Below are positions 8,754 to 15,817 of a stretch of 41,776 nucleotides of DNA, piece by piece. Location of the stretch: the NCBI GenBank assembly GCA_964396845.1, contig CAYNGH010000012.1:1-41776 (forward strand), written 5' to 3'. Below the pieces are notes generated by a model. The model saw only the letters and a list, made by a program, of their open reading frames with translations, was not told the DNA's origin and ran no database searches. The position numbers and the translations under genes were made by a program. Source of the stretch: CAYNGH01 sp964396845. GTDB lineage: Bacteria > Vulcanimicrobiota > JAJTBE01 > CAYNGH01. Within the stretch, counting starts at the first letter, position 1, and each line of letters opens with the position of its first letter.

Positions 8754-9404
8754 TTAAAATCCCGGCGGTGAGCCGGGATTTTGGTCGTCAGGAAGTTTGA
8801 AGAAATCGATGATGTCATCTTTGAGGTATCTATGCCGGTGAGTTTTTACCTTGCCCGGAATAGGTTTAACACTCGATCTGCCACAACCCTCACTTTCATA
8901 TCTTGAAAGAAGAAAAGTGACAGATTCAATAACACTCTCAGACCTCTTGCGGGCATTTTTCTCAAACTCAAGAAACTGTTCCTTGGAGATTCGATATTCA
9001 GAATCCTTAATACCTCCACCACAAGGGTCAGCAGGCTCAAAGAAATGATCCTGAGCCATTGAGTCGAGGGACTGGACGGCAACTGGAGTCTGGCTTCTTG
9101 GTTGTTTTATACGATGCTTAGTGAAGGTATCACGTAAGTAGTAATAAGCAACCTTGTAAGCTGTCGCCTCAATATACCTTTTTGAGATATCGTCGATATC
9201 CTTATCGTTATTACGAAGAATATTGATGACTCTCAAAACAGCCTCTTGGAATAAGTCCTCCTGTCCTACTGCAGGGTCCTTGAACCCATTCCAATATGCC
9301 CGCCGGGAAGCCCGCTTAACGAGATTGTTAACTTCGCTAAGGAACTGTCCCTCTGCTTCCCGATCACCAGTTCGAGCCATAAGAACAAGATCACGAAAGT
9401 CCAT
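8754..9404 (-). CDS. Sigma-70 family-like regulator next to the CRISPR adaptation genes
   Basis: The protein has 216 residues. ATG 9404 is preferred over an upstream in-frame start because AAAGGTG lies just ahead of it. Residues 1-110 look like sigma-70 region 2: a helix with EVNNLVKRASRRAY, then the region 2.2 signature QEDLFQEAVLRVINIL, then YIEATAYKVAYYYLRDTFTKHR in place of the -10 recognition helix. A linker of about 60 residues leads to a C-terminal segment ending KVKTHRHRYLKDDIIDFF. This resembles the end of a region 4 helix-turn-helix but is degenerate. It is downstream of, and co-oriented with, RT-cas1-cas2 (127-base gap). Type III-E loci carry an RpoE-like factor controlled by the effector, so a role in expressing the CRISPR genes is a reasonable inference. 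Confidence 0.65.
   Translation of the reverse strand: MDFRDLVLMARTGDREAEGQFLSEVNNLVKRASRRAYWNGFKDPAVGQEDLFQEAVLRVINILRNNDKDIDDISKRYIEATAYKVAYYYLRDTFTKHRIKQPRSQTPVAVQSLDSMAQDHFFEPADPCGGGIKDSEYRISKEQFLEFEKNARKRSESVIESVTFLLSRYESEGCGRSSVKPIPGKVKTHRHRYLKDDIIDFFKLPDDQNPGSPPGF
8756..8782. terminator. Bidirectional rho-independent terminator
   Basis: AAAATCCCGGC and GCCGGGATTTT form a perfect 11-bp stem with a 5-base loop. The A and T flanks make it usable from either strand. It overlaps the last codons of the sigma-like gene and lies between that gene and the convergent RAMP operon. Confidence 0.75.
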
Positions 9405-9531
9405 AATCCACACACCTTTCAAGGTCAAATTCCCCTGCAAGAGGGGTGGCTCTTGCATTAGATTGCCTTAAAAGGTTATATGGCTCATTTTTATCTTACC
9501 AGATTTGAGCAATGGTTTCAATATAATGATA

Positions 9532-9816
9532 TTAAATGATCTTAACACCATTAAACTGAGTTATTTCTCCTAATCCCTCGATTTCTAAATTAACCTGACA
9601 GTTATCACATAAGGGATAAAGTCTGACAGAGTCGATTTTTAGATCAATAATTTCTCGAATTTTAGACTTCAACTCCCTTATTGTCCTGCCAGTAGAGTCC
9701 CCTTCAAAGACACTGAACTGAACACGTACTCCATAGCTTTTGAGGATTTTAAGAATTTTAGCCCTTCTTTTGTCATCAGAAATATCATATGAAATCAAAT
9801 AGAACAAAAGAATCAC
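9532..9816 (-). CDS. cas2: CRISPR-associated endonuclease Cas2
   Basis: At 94 residues it has the usual Cas2 length. It begins with the first ferredoxin strand and catalytic-type aspartate (FYLISYDISDDKRRAKI) and continues with the VQFSVFEGD strand and the DSVRLYPLC strand near residue 62. The C-terminal strand ends GVKII. Cas2 forms the dimer core of the Cas1-Cas2 integrase that inserts new spacers. Only 5 bases separate it from the cas1 stop, so it is the last adaptation gene of the RT-cas1-cas2 operon. Confidence 0.95.
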   Translation of the reverse strand: MILLFYLISYDISDDKRRAKILKILKSYGVRVQFSVFEGDSTGRTIRELKSKIREIIDLKIDSVRLYPLCDNCQVNLEIEGLGEITQFNGVKII

Positions 9817-9821
9817 TCCCT

Positions 9822-10805
9822 TTAATTCTCAACACCAAACACATAAGGTTCGTAGGCTTTATTGTCTTGGAAGATATTCTTGAGGGATTTTGCTTGATTT
9901 TCAAAAAGATTCAAATTCGATTCAGTCTGTCCAATCGATTTCATAAGGTTATTGTCGAAATAGTTCAAGTATTTTCTTAAGCCACTCTGAGCAAACTTGG
10001 CACCATTAGAGTCAACTGAAAAATCTTTGGCCCGAACAACGTTTTCAAATATCATGTTCAGCACAACAGAATCGACTAAGGGGCGAAATTCCTCACAAAG
10101 GTCTAAAGCTAGGCTGGGAGCATTTCTCCCCTCTTTATGGAAGATTCCTGCTTTTACATCCAGTCCCTCTATACTCAAAAATGACCAAGAATAGTTCGTC
10201 AGAATAGTATATCCTAAAGATAGCATTGCGTTAAAGGGATCCTTAGGTGGCCTTCTGTTTCTGCCAGTAAACCCAAATTCTTTGGGTATTATCATTTCTA
10301 ATTCCTTGAAGTAAAGCCTGGCTGCAGTTCCTTCGTAACCTCTTAATTGTGATATTTCGCCAACGCGCTTCACTTTGTTCAACAATTCATCAGTCTGGAT
10401 TATAAAATTCTTGTTCAATTTTTGTTTTCTCTTTCCACTAATACTTTTAATAAGATTGCGAGAACCTTCAATCTTTCCCTTGATAAACTGTTTTGAAATA
10501 TCGAGACAAAATATAGGATCATTGGTCTTTTTATATTGTTGATAGCGTAAGCCAGGTCTCCCATTAAAGTCACCAACAACTTTTCCCTTCAGGCGACCAG
10601 CTTTAGTCAATAAAGTGATATCAATTCCGTTTTTTAAAGCAAGGCTCAAGGCAGAGTTTGTTAAATTTATTCCTCCTATAATGACGATTTTTTCGACATT
10701 ATGCACAGGTAAGGTTTCGATAATTCTCTTCTTAAGGGATACGCAAAAAGTACCATTTGTAACACCTAATGATGAGCCTTGTTTTAACAAATAGAGAGTT
10801 ATCAT
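9822..10805 (-). CDS. cas1: CRISPR-associated integrase Cas1
   Basis: The protein has 327 residues. ATG 10805 is preceded by GAGGTG, and its first bases overlap the RT stop as ATGA, so the longer reading frame is rejected. The N-terminal beta domain includes NVEKIVIIGGINLT. The all-alpha nuclease domain carries the metal ligands Glu158 (LRGYEGTAARLYF), His223 (AGIFHKEG) and the acidic pair in SLALDLCEEFRP (around 235-239). All family residues that I can judge are present, so the integrase should be active. Together with Cas2 and the upstream RT it probably acquires spacers from RNA as well as DNA, as shown for other RT-associated type III systems. Confidence 0.96.
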   Translation of the reverse strand: MITLYLLKQGSSLGVTNGTFCVSLKKRIIETLPVHNVEKIVIIGGINLTNSALSLALKNGIDITLLTKAGRLKGKVVGDFNGRPGLRYQQYKKTNDPIFCLDISKQFIKGKIEGSRNLIKSISGKRKQKLNKNFIIQTDELLNKVKRVGEISQLRGYEGTAARLYFKELEMIIPKEFGFTGRNRRPPKDPFNAMLSLGYTILTNYSWSFLSIEGLDVKAGIFHKEGRNAPSLALDLCEEFRPLVDSVVLNMIFENVVRAKDFSVDSNGAKFAQSGLRKYLNYFDNNLMKSIGQTESNLNLFENQAKSLKNIFQDNKAYEPYVFGVEN

Positions 10806-11656
10806 TTCACACCTCGGCCCACCAAACAGCTTTTGATACACTTACCTGAAATGAAATTACAACCCAAATAGGACAAAGTTTCTCCTGGCTGATAAATTGT
10901 GACGGAGCTGTCTTTAATTTTCAATCCCAAAAGTTTTAAGGAACCCCTGACTTTTAAGATTGTTTTTTTCAATTGATTGCTATTTTTAGAAGCCAATAGT
11001 AGGTCATCGGAATACCTGATGTATTGATTATTTACACTTTCAAATAGAAAATCAAAATCTTTTAGATAAACATTTGCCAAGAGCGGTGAGAGAATTCCTC
11101 CCTGGGACAAGCCTTTGACGGGCTTTAAAACCCTGTGCTCTCTTTTTATTCCATATTGCAAATATCTTTCAATGAGCCTAAGTATGAGTTGTCTTCTGGG
11201 TATTGAATCGAAGTAATTTTCAATATCAGCTTTAAGGAAGAAATGAAATCCCATTTTCCAGAATCTTCTTATGAGTTTAATAGCATTTTTTATGCCTTTA
11301 CCTTTACGATAAGCGAGGCAGTTCTCTGAAAGCATAGGGTCAACTATTGGATCAAGAATATTCAGCATCGCTCTTTGGACAATCCGATCTTTTACAGTGT
11401 AGATTGTAATATATCGTTTTTTACCCGACTTCTTTTCGAAGGAATATTCCCTGACAGGTAAAAAACTATACTCTTGCTTTACAAGTTGATTTCTAATACT
11501 TTCAAGATTATCTCGAGTTTCTTTTGAGAACTTCTTAACATCAACGCCATCGATCCCGCTTGCTCCATTTTTTCTTTTGACAATATTCCAGGCAGACAGC
11601 AGGTTCTCGTAATCACAAATTTCATCATATATGAACCAATCTCTAAAGAAACTCAC
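10802..11656 (-). CDS. CRISPR-associated reverse transcriptase (separate from Cas1)
   Basis: The 284-residue protein is related to group II intron RTs. GTG 11656 is favoured because AGGAGGT lies about 8 bases ahead; the GTG at 11665 sits inside that site. Motifs in order: IDGVDVKKF (RT0/1), AYRKGKG (RT2), KADIENYFDSI with the first catalytic Asp (residue 144), GLSQGGILSPLLANVYL (RT4), the active site YSDD (215-218, more often YADD) and LSYLGCNF (RT7). There is no maturase or endonuclease domain and no intron RNA is evident, so it is not a group II intron. Its stop overlaps cas1 by 4 bases. In related loci RT is commonly fused to Cas1; here it is a separate, coupled gene. Confidence 0.92.
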   Translation of the reverse strand: MSFFRDWFIYDEICDYENLLSAWNIVKRKNGASGIDGVDVKKFSKETRDNLESIRNQLVKQEYSFLPVREYSFEKKSGKKRYITIYTVKDRIVQRAMLNILDPIVDPMLSENCLAYRKGKGIKNAIKLIRRFWKMGFHFFLKADIENYFDSIPRRQLILRLIERYLQYGIKREHRVLKPVKGLSQGGILSPLLANVYLKDFDFLFESVNNQYIRYSDDLLLASKNSNQLKKTILKVRGSLKLLGLKIKDSSVTIYQPGETLSYLGCNFISGKCIKSCLVGRGVK

Positions 11657-11940
11657 GTAAGACACCTCCTTACAGGATTTCTGATTTTTCCTATTTTATT
11701 ACAGCTTGCAATCAAGGAAACGTGACATAAAAAATCTCCTTTCCGATGGCCGCTGCTGTTGGTTTTTTTCCAGCCAGCAGCAGCCACCGCCCAGGAAGTC
11801 CGGTAGAAGGCAGTCAATGCGTGATAAAGCCGAAGGAAAAGAGATTACCAGCCCATATTATCACCTCCAGTCATCATGTTAATGTGAGGATAGGAGGTTA
11901 AGGTGACAGCAGAGGACATTTTATCATCGAGTTTGATTAA
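11657..11940. other. Intergenic region between RT and array leader, with an inverted repeat
   Basis: No gene is seen here. An interrupted inverted repeat pairs GCTGCTG at 11752-11758 with CAGCAGC at 11775-11781 around a T-rich loop. The region must hold the promoter of the leftward RT-cas1-cas2 operon, but I cannot name a convincing -35/-10 pair. Confidence 0.4.
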
Positions 11941-12369
11941 TTGTAATATAATCATTTTAGCTAATTATTTTAACAGGATTTTCGTTTCAATTTTCATTCA
12001 TGTATTCCATTCCAGGTTGACACCCAGAATATTATTCAAGCCAGTGTTCCTAAAATTAATCAGGCGGATTTTATGGATTGACTTGAAATGGAGGTTTGAT
12101 ATTATTTTCCTATTCGAGAAGGGTTTTTATACATTATGTAGAATACATATTTTCAAGGGTTATATGTCGCTCGGTATGAGTTACTAAGTCGAAAGGCCGT
12201 TTCTGGAAAAATTGAATTTTTTCGACATAGTTTCATCGGAGGCTATACGGTTAGAGGGATTGAAGGTGGAAATTGAATTTTATTGACCAAAAAATGGTGG
12301 TTGAAAATTCTAAAACCCGAAAATCCGATCTCTCAGACGGCTTGAAATAAGGATTATTTTAAAGTAACT
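11941..12369 (+). promoter_or_regulatory. CRISPR leader of array 1
   Basis: This 429-bp AT-rich stretch ends exactly at the first repeat and matches, as an inverted copy, the 429 bp beside array 2. Both begin TTGTAATATAATCATTTTA and both end ...GAGTAACT or AAGTAACT immediately before the repeat. Similarity is strongest in the 300 bases next to the repeat, including TTGACCAAAAAATGGTGG and GGCTATACGGTTAGAGGG. Both sequences should carry the array promoter and the integration signals. A reading frame in it is broken by TGA and TAG codons here, so it is treated as non-coding. Confidence 0.88.
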
Positions 12370-13053
12370 CTTGCAACCAATCCGGCCCGTAAGGGGATTG
12401 AAACGTTTTGAGCAAATACACAGCTTGAAAGTATGAGAATAACTTGCAACCAATCCGGCCCGTAAGGGGATTGAAACATTTAATCAATGCGTTGTATTCT
12501 ATATAGTCTTTCATCCTTGCAACCAATCCGGCCCGTAAGGGGATTGAAACATACATCTGGGCTTCCTTATTGTGGTCTTTCACAACTTGCAACCAATCCG
12601 GCCCGCAAGGGGATTGAAACTAAGCGACTCCACCTACCAAAAAAACCAATGTCAACTTGCAACCAATCCGGCCCGTAAGGGGATTGAAACCATCAGTTCA
12701 GCCTTTTCCTCAGGGGTTATGGTTCCGACTTGCAACCAATCCGGCCCGTAAGGGGATTGAAACTCAAGATATCCCGGGATATCCATCATTTGCATTTCCA
12801 ACTTGCAACCAATCCGGCCCGTAAGGGGATTGAAACTAAATACTTGCTGTCCATATTGCATATTTATTTTTACTTGCAACCACTCGGGCCCGTAAGGGGA
12901 TTGAAACTTGCAATTTGGGCATACGCCCGACTCGGGAAAGCAGTCACTTGCAACCACTTGGGCCCGTAAGGGGATTGAAACCATTTTCATCAGACCGAGA
13001 AAACCCATCCCGAACCAACTTGCAACCACTCGGGCCCGTAAGGGGATAATTTA
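12370..13053 (+). CRISPR. CRISPR array 1: ten 35-nt repeats, nine spacers
   Basis: Repeats start at 12370, 12443, 12516, 12586, 12656, 12729, 12802, 12873, 12947 and 13019. They begin CTTGCAACC and end GGGGATTGAAAC. Spacers are 35-39 nt. Repeats 1-7 have CAATCCGG in the middle, whereas repeats 8-10 have CACTCGGG or CACTTGGG; repeat 4 has one further change (CGCAAGG). The tenth repeat loses its 3' end after GGGGAT, which marks the trailer and fixes the leader on the left. The GAAAC end matches the usual type III crRNA 5' tag. No spacer was recognised as matching another part of the window. Confidence 0.98.
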
Positions 13054-13081
13054 GATTAATTCTTGATTCAGAAACCGAAAC

Positions 13082-13116
13082 AAAAAAGACCACCGATTGA
13101 TTCTGGTGGCCTTTTT
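13082..13116. terminator. Bidirectional terminator between array 1 and the VWA operon
   Basis: AAAAAGACCACC pairs with GGTGGCCTTTTT (one A-C mismatch) around a 10-base loop. T runs on both strands allow it to end both array 1 transcription and the convergent operon ending at 13134. Confidence 0.75.
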
Positions 13117-13133
13117 ACATTCGCCCATATTGC

Positions 13134-13439
13134 TCAGTTCAAACTAATGATGTTGTCATAATAAGGAGGATGGGAGTCAGGATCATCGTCAAGACCAAGA
13201 TCCAGCAACAACTCGACAGCTTTATCTCTGACTTGGCCTTCAATATCAGTTTCATATTCGTTCTTAAGTTCTCGTTTAAACAAACTCTTCAGCTTGACAT
13301 CACAGCTTTCCATGAATTTCTTTAGCGAGCTGGCTATGTGAGGGAAGAACCTGGGATATAAAATTGTGGAAATCAACAAAAGAATGGCGATGTAAAACAA
13401 TGAGCTGATGGCAATCTTCATATATTCCCACCTCTTCAT
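13134..13439 (-). CDS. Small membrane-anchored protein of the VWA/DUF4126 operon
   Basis: The protein has 101 residues. ATG 13439 overlaps the DUF4126 stop as ATGA, so the longer upstream reading frame is not used. One N-terminal transmembrane helix (IAISSLFYIAILLLISTILY) is followed by a cytoplasmic, charged, probably helical tail and an acidic end (LDLGLDDDPDSHPPYYDNI). I know no family. Coupling to the membrane protein upstream suggests that the two work together. Confidence 0.75.
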   Translation of the reverse strand: MKRWEYMKIAISSLFYIAILLLISTILYPRFFPHIASSLKKFMESCDVKLKSLFKRELKNEYETDIEGQVRDKAVELLLDLGLDDDPDSHPPYYDNIISLN

Positions 13440-14086
13440 TTCGAGGCACCTCCCTTTAAGGACTTCTTCTTTGATGCCCAATCCCACAGGCCCTTAATCA
13501 GCTTGTAAGTGAGGTAGCCAGAAGCTGTCAACATTGTCATCGCTCCCGCTACCAAAACAAAAATGGTAACCGGTGGAGGCAACAAAGTTGAAACTACCGC
13601 AGCAAATGCCGTTGAGATACCAGAGAGTGAATGTTCTATGGTATTGATGATGGGATTGGCTATACCGCCAGTGGTGACCGTGGAAGCCTTTCGTATCACA
13701 GCCTTGTTCCAGCCAACGATGGATGATGTGGTCCCGCCAGCCACTATTCCCATTATTGCTGCCGGAATGGGATGTAACCCTTGAATTACTCCTGCTGTCA
13801 GCACGGCACCGGCAGTAAACTTGCAAGCAAGGGCAAGAGTCGAATGTAACAGGTTGTCCAGAACCGGCACATACTCTGACAATATGTCAAGCAGTGCTGC
13901 AACCAGCAGAATGACCAACATAGCATCACTGCCCAACCACTCAAAAGAAGAATTCAACTTAATCCAACCGGCATGGCAAAAAAAGTTGATTATCAACATT
14001 GGAAGCCAGGTGGAATAACCGGTGGCAGCTGCAAGAAAAACTCCCAGAATTAACTGTGATAAAATTAACCATATGTTGATTTCCAT
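13436..14086 (-). CDS. DUF4126 membrane protein
   Basis: The protein has 216 residues; its start is preceded by AGGAGG and overlaps the VWA stop by one base. The layout matches DUF4126 proteins: a first helix, GYSTWLPMLIINFFCHAGWI, then SSFEWLGSDAMLVILLVAALLDILSEYVPVLDN, further glycine-rich helices (AIMGIVAGGTTSS) and a C-terminal helix with a Lys-rich tail. The family has no established biochemical function and lies in the inner membrane. Here it is the third gene of a four-gene operon sitting between the two CRISPR arrays. Confidence 0.82.
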   Translation of the reverse strand: MEINIWLILSQLILGVFLAAATGYSTWLPMLIINFFCHAGWIKLNSSFEWLGSDAMLVILLVAALLDILSEYVPVLDNLLHSTLALACKFTAGAVLTAGVIQGLHPIPAAIMGIVAGGTTSSIVGWNKAVIRKASTVTTGGIANPIINTIEHSLSGISTAFAAVVSTLLPPPVTIFVLVAGAMTMLTASGYLTYKLIKGLWDWASKKKSLKGGASK

Positions 14087-15111
14087 TATATTATCCTCCT
14101 TTTTAAATATGCAGTAATCTTGACTTCTGCCCCGGTTGACAATGGCAATCGTTCTGATAAGCCATGGGAGAGAAGGTATTCACCCTTGTCTAAATTTTTA
14201 CAGTGGGGAATGTGTAATAATCGGACAGCTTGTTCTCCGGCACTTATCTTCACTGAATCTCTGACGGGATACCCGTTAAAACCTCTGGTGGAAATGGGGA
14301 GATACATCTCATCTCCCTTCATCAATGTTTTCTTATCGTCCCCGGCCTTGATAATCCAATAAAGATCAGACTTTTTTCTCTTGAGTAAGGATATGAGAAA
14401 ACTTAAACAGCTCGATGTGAAACTTGGAAGCACCAAACCCAAAAGAGCCCCAGAAAGTATAAATATTTCTATTTTATTCATCGGGTTATCAACAGCGGTC
14501 TGCAAGTAATCCCTCATGGACATAAGATCCTGAACGACGACCTTGTTGGGGGCTGTTCTTTTGAGGGCCATTACAAACTCTGAAGCTTGGGGGCTTAACG
14601 GACCTTGTGAAGTGCAGTAAATGTTAAAACGCCGGCAGGTGCCTGGAATTACAATTGCCCTGGGAATATCATAATCCGGCTCGCAGTCGGTAAGCATCAC
14701 AACGTCAAAGCTTTCACGGGCGGTATTTATCCCTTTTTTCATTACAAACCAGGAGCACTGGTAAAGAAAAGTTCCCTTCCCTTGAGAAAATTGGATTCTT
14801 CGAATCAGTGTTTTCAGGCTGTTTCTTTGAAACTCATTTTCAAGGTAGCCTTCAGATATCACCTTTCTATAATCACTTACAGTCACAATTGTAATGTAAC
14901 TGCCCAAGGGAAACTTGTCCAACAGTGCGGTGGCCTGCTCCCGCAAGTTGAAGGCATCCCCGCTGGTGGACCTGGATACATCGATGATAATGTAGGTGGC
15001 GTGTTTTGGCATTGTTTGCTCCAGCTCCTGGAAAGCATAGTAAAACGAAGCCGTTGTAACAATAAGGAGAACGGTCAACAGAAATTTCGTTGTATTACTG
15101 ATTTTTCTCAT
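14086..15111 (-). CDS. Membrane-anchored VWA-domain protein
   Basis: The protein has 341 residues. ATG 15111 is chosen for the upstream GGAGGTGA. After an N-terminal transmembrane helix (FLLTVLLIVTTASFYYAF) comes a von Willebrand A fold with the metal-ion (MIDAS) motif D-x-S-x-S in IIIDVSRSTSGDAF and the later LTDCEPD loop. A second hydrophobic stretch (FILSGALLGLVLPSF, then a Lys/Arg run) precedes a beta-rich C-terminal domain of about 90 residues. So the VWA domain and the tail probably lie on opposite sides of the membrane. VWA domains bind protein partners through the metal ion; the partner is unknown, but the coupled DUF4126 protein is the obvious candidate. Confidence 0.82.
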   Translation of the reverse strand: MRKISNTTKFLLTVLLIVTTASFYYAFQELEQTMPKHATYIIIDVSRSTSGDAFNLREQATALLDKFPLGSYITIVTVSDYRKVISEGYLENEFQRNSLKTLIRRIQFSQGKGTFLYQCSWFVMKKGINTARESFDVVMLTDCEPDYDIPRAIVIPGTCRRFNIYCTSQGPLSPQASEFVMALKRTAPNKVVVQDLMSMRDYLQTAVDNPMNKIEIFILSGALLGLVLPSFTSSCLSFLISLLKRKKSDLYWIIKAGDDKKTLMKGDEMYLPISTRGFNGYPVRDSVKISAGEQAVRLLHIPHCKNLDKGEYLLSHGLSERLPLSTGAEVKITAYLKRRII

Positions 15112-15236
15112 TACAAAGCTCACCTCCAGGGAGATTTTTGGCCCGGTTGTGGACCTTACCCTGACCAAAAATCTCGCCATAGTCCTCAGTCAGTCAAGAC
15201 AGCAGAATCCGTGCGCCCTCAGTTGATGTAACAGTT

Positions 15237-15524
15237 TCAGCTCCAGTCACCATGGCTGTGGCAGTTTTTATTACATTCCTCATCGACATCGGGCAAGTCC
15301 CCATTTTCCTTGCGTTGCCAGGCAGAACCGGCTATAATCCCCAGTCCGATGCAGATGGCCATTCTGGCGGGTTTGCTCTTCATGGTTTTGGTAATAAAGC
15401 CTACTGCTTCACCGGTCTTTTTTGCCACCATTGAGCCTGCTTTGCCTGCTCCTTTTTTCCAGCTTTTTATGCTGTTGTTCAAATTGTCCCCTACTTTTTT
15501 CATTGTTTTCCAGTGATTTTTCAT
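15237..15524 (-). CDS. Small Lys/Gly-rich membrane-associated protein
   Basis: The 95-residue protein begins with a cationic amphipathic stretch (KSWKKGAGKAGSMVAKK) and carries one hydrophobic segment (MAICIGLGIIAGSAW) near residues 55-69. It ends with an acidic and Cys/His-containing tail (EECNKNCHSHGDW). A GGGAG site lies upstream of the ATG. It is the first gene of the VWA/DUF4126 operon. I recognise no family. Confidence 0.7.
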   Translation of the reverse strand: MKNHWKTMKKVGDNLNNSIKSWKKGAGKAGSMVAKKTGEAVGFITKTMKSKPARMAICIGLGIIAGSAWQRKENGDLPDVDEECNKNCHSHGDWS

Positions 15525-15627
15525 AGTGATCTTCTCCCTTCGTTTTTTCCTGCGCTATATTACATAACTAAAGCAAAGAGATGTGACTGGAAATCAACGG
15601 AATGTTTGGCGGTTATTGGAAAAGCAG

Positions 15628-15653
15628 ATAAAAAAATACTGACTTTCATCAGT
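15628..15653 (-). terminator. Terminator of the tmRNA-like RNA
   Basis: Read on the minus strand, ACTGA-TGAAAG-TCAGT is followed by ATTTTTTT, only a few bases after the encoded CCA. A factor-independent terminator here supports the idea that the tRNA-like element is a transcribed RNA gene. Confidence 0.7.
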
Positions 15654-15661
15654 GATTTTAT

Positions 15662-15781
15662 TGGTGGAGGTGGCGGGGATTGAACCCGCGTCCCCTTTGA
15701 ACCGTTGAAGCCCGCCACTGCTGGCGGTGGCTACCACGCCGCTTCACGATTTATCCCAACAGGTCGAATTCATTCACCCCT
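15662..15781 (-). ncRNA. tmRNA-like RNA lacking a visible tag-coding domain
   Basis: Read on the minus strand, the 3' part GGGGACGCGGGTTCAATC continues to CCACCTCCACCA, the classical tmRNA 3' end with a T arm (GCGGG/CCCGC) and encoded CCA. The 5' part AGGGGTGAATGAATTCGAC matches the tmRNA 5' region with its conserved TTCGAC. Acceptor bases pair 6 of 7, including G3-U70 with A73, the alanine identity elements. CCTGTTG pairs with CAACGG as a short helix 2. Between them only about 50 bases form small hairpins (CCGCCA-GCAG-TGGCGG). A normal tmRNA is about 350 nt with pseudoknots and a stop-ended tag frame; none is seen. It may be a decayed tmRNA or a reduced tRNA-like RNA. A terminator follows. 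Confidence 0.6.
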
Positions 15782-15817
15782 ATTGGTACATTATTTATTT
15801 TTCAGCTTGTGACCATA

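Noticed and set aside
10802..11656. Group II intron encoding the reverse transcriptase
   Set aside because: No maturase or endonuclease domain, no domain V-like RNA hairpin seen, and the gene overlaps cas1 by 4 bases.
11903..12187. 94-codon frame in the array 1 leader
   Set aside because: It lies in the CRISPR leader in a different frame from the one in array 2 and has no ribosome binding site with a conserved partner.
12359..13029. Repetitive frames across array 1 encoding a recurring Asn-Pro-Ala-Arg-Lys-Gly pattern
   Set aside because: They are translations of the CRISPR repeats, not repeat proteins.
15662..15781. Ordinary tRNA or selenocysteine tRNA
   Set aside because: No normal D arm or anticodon arm can be formed; the 5' TTCGAC and the 3' sequence are tmRNA signatures, and the real tRNA-Sec is at 19496.
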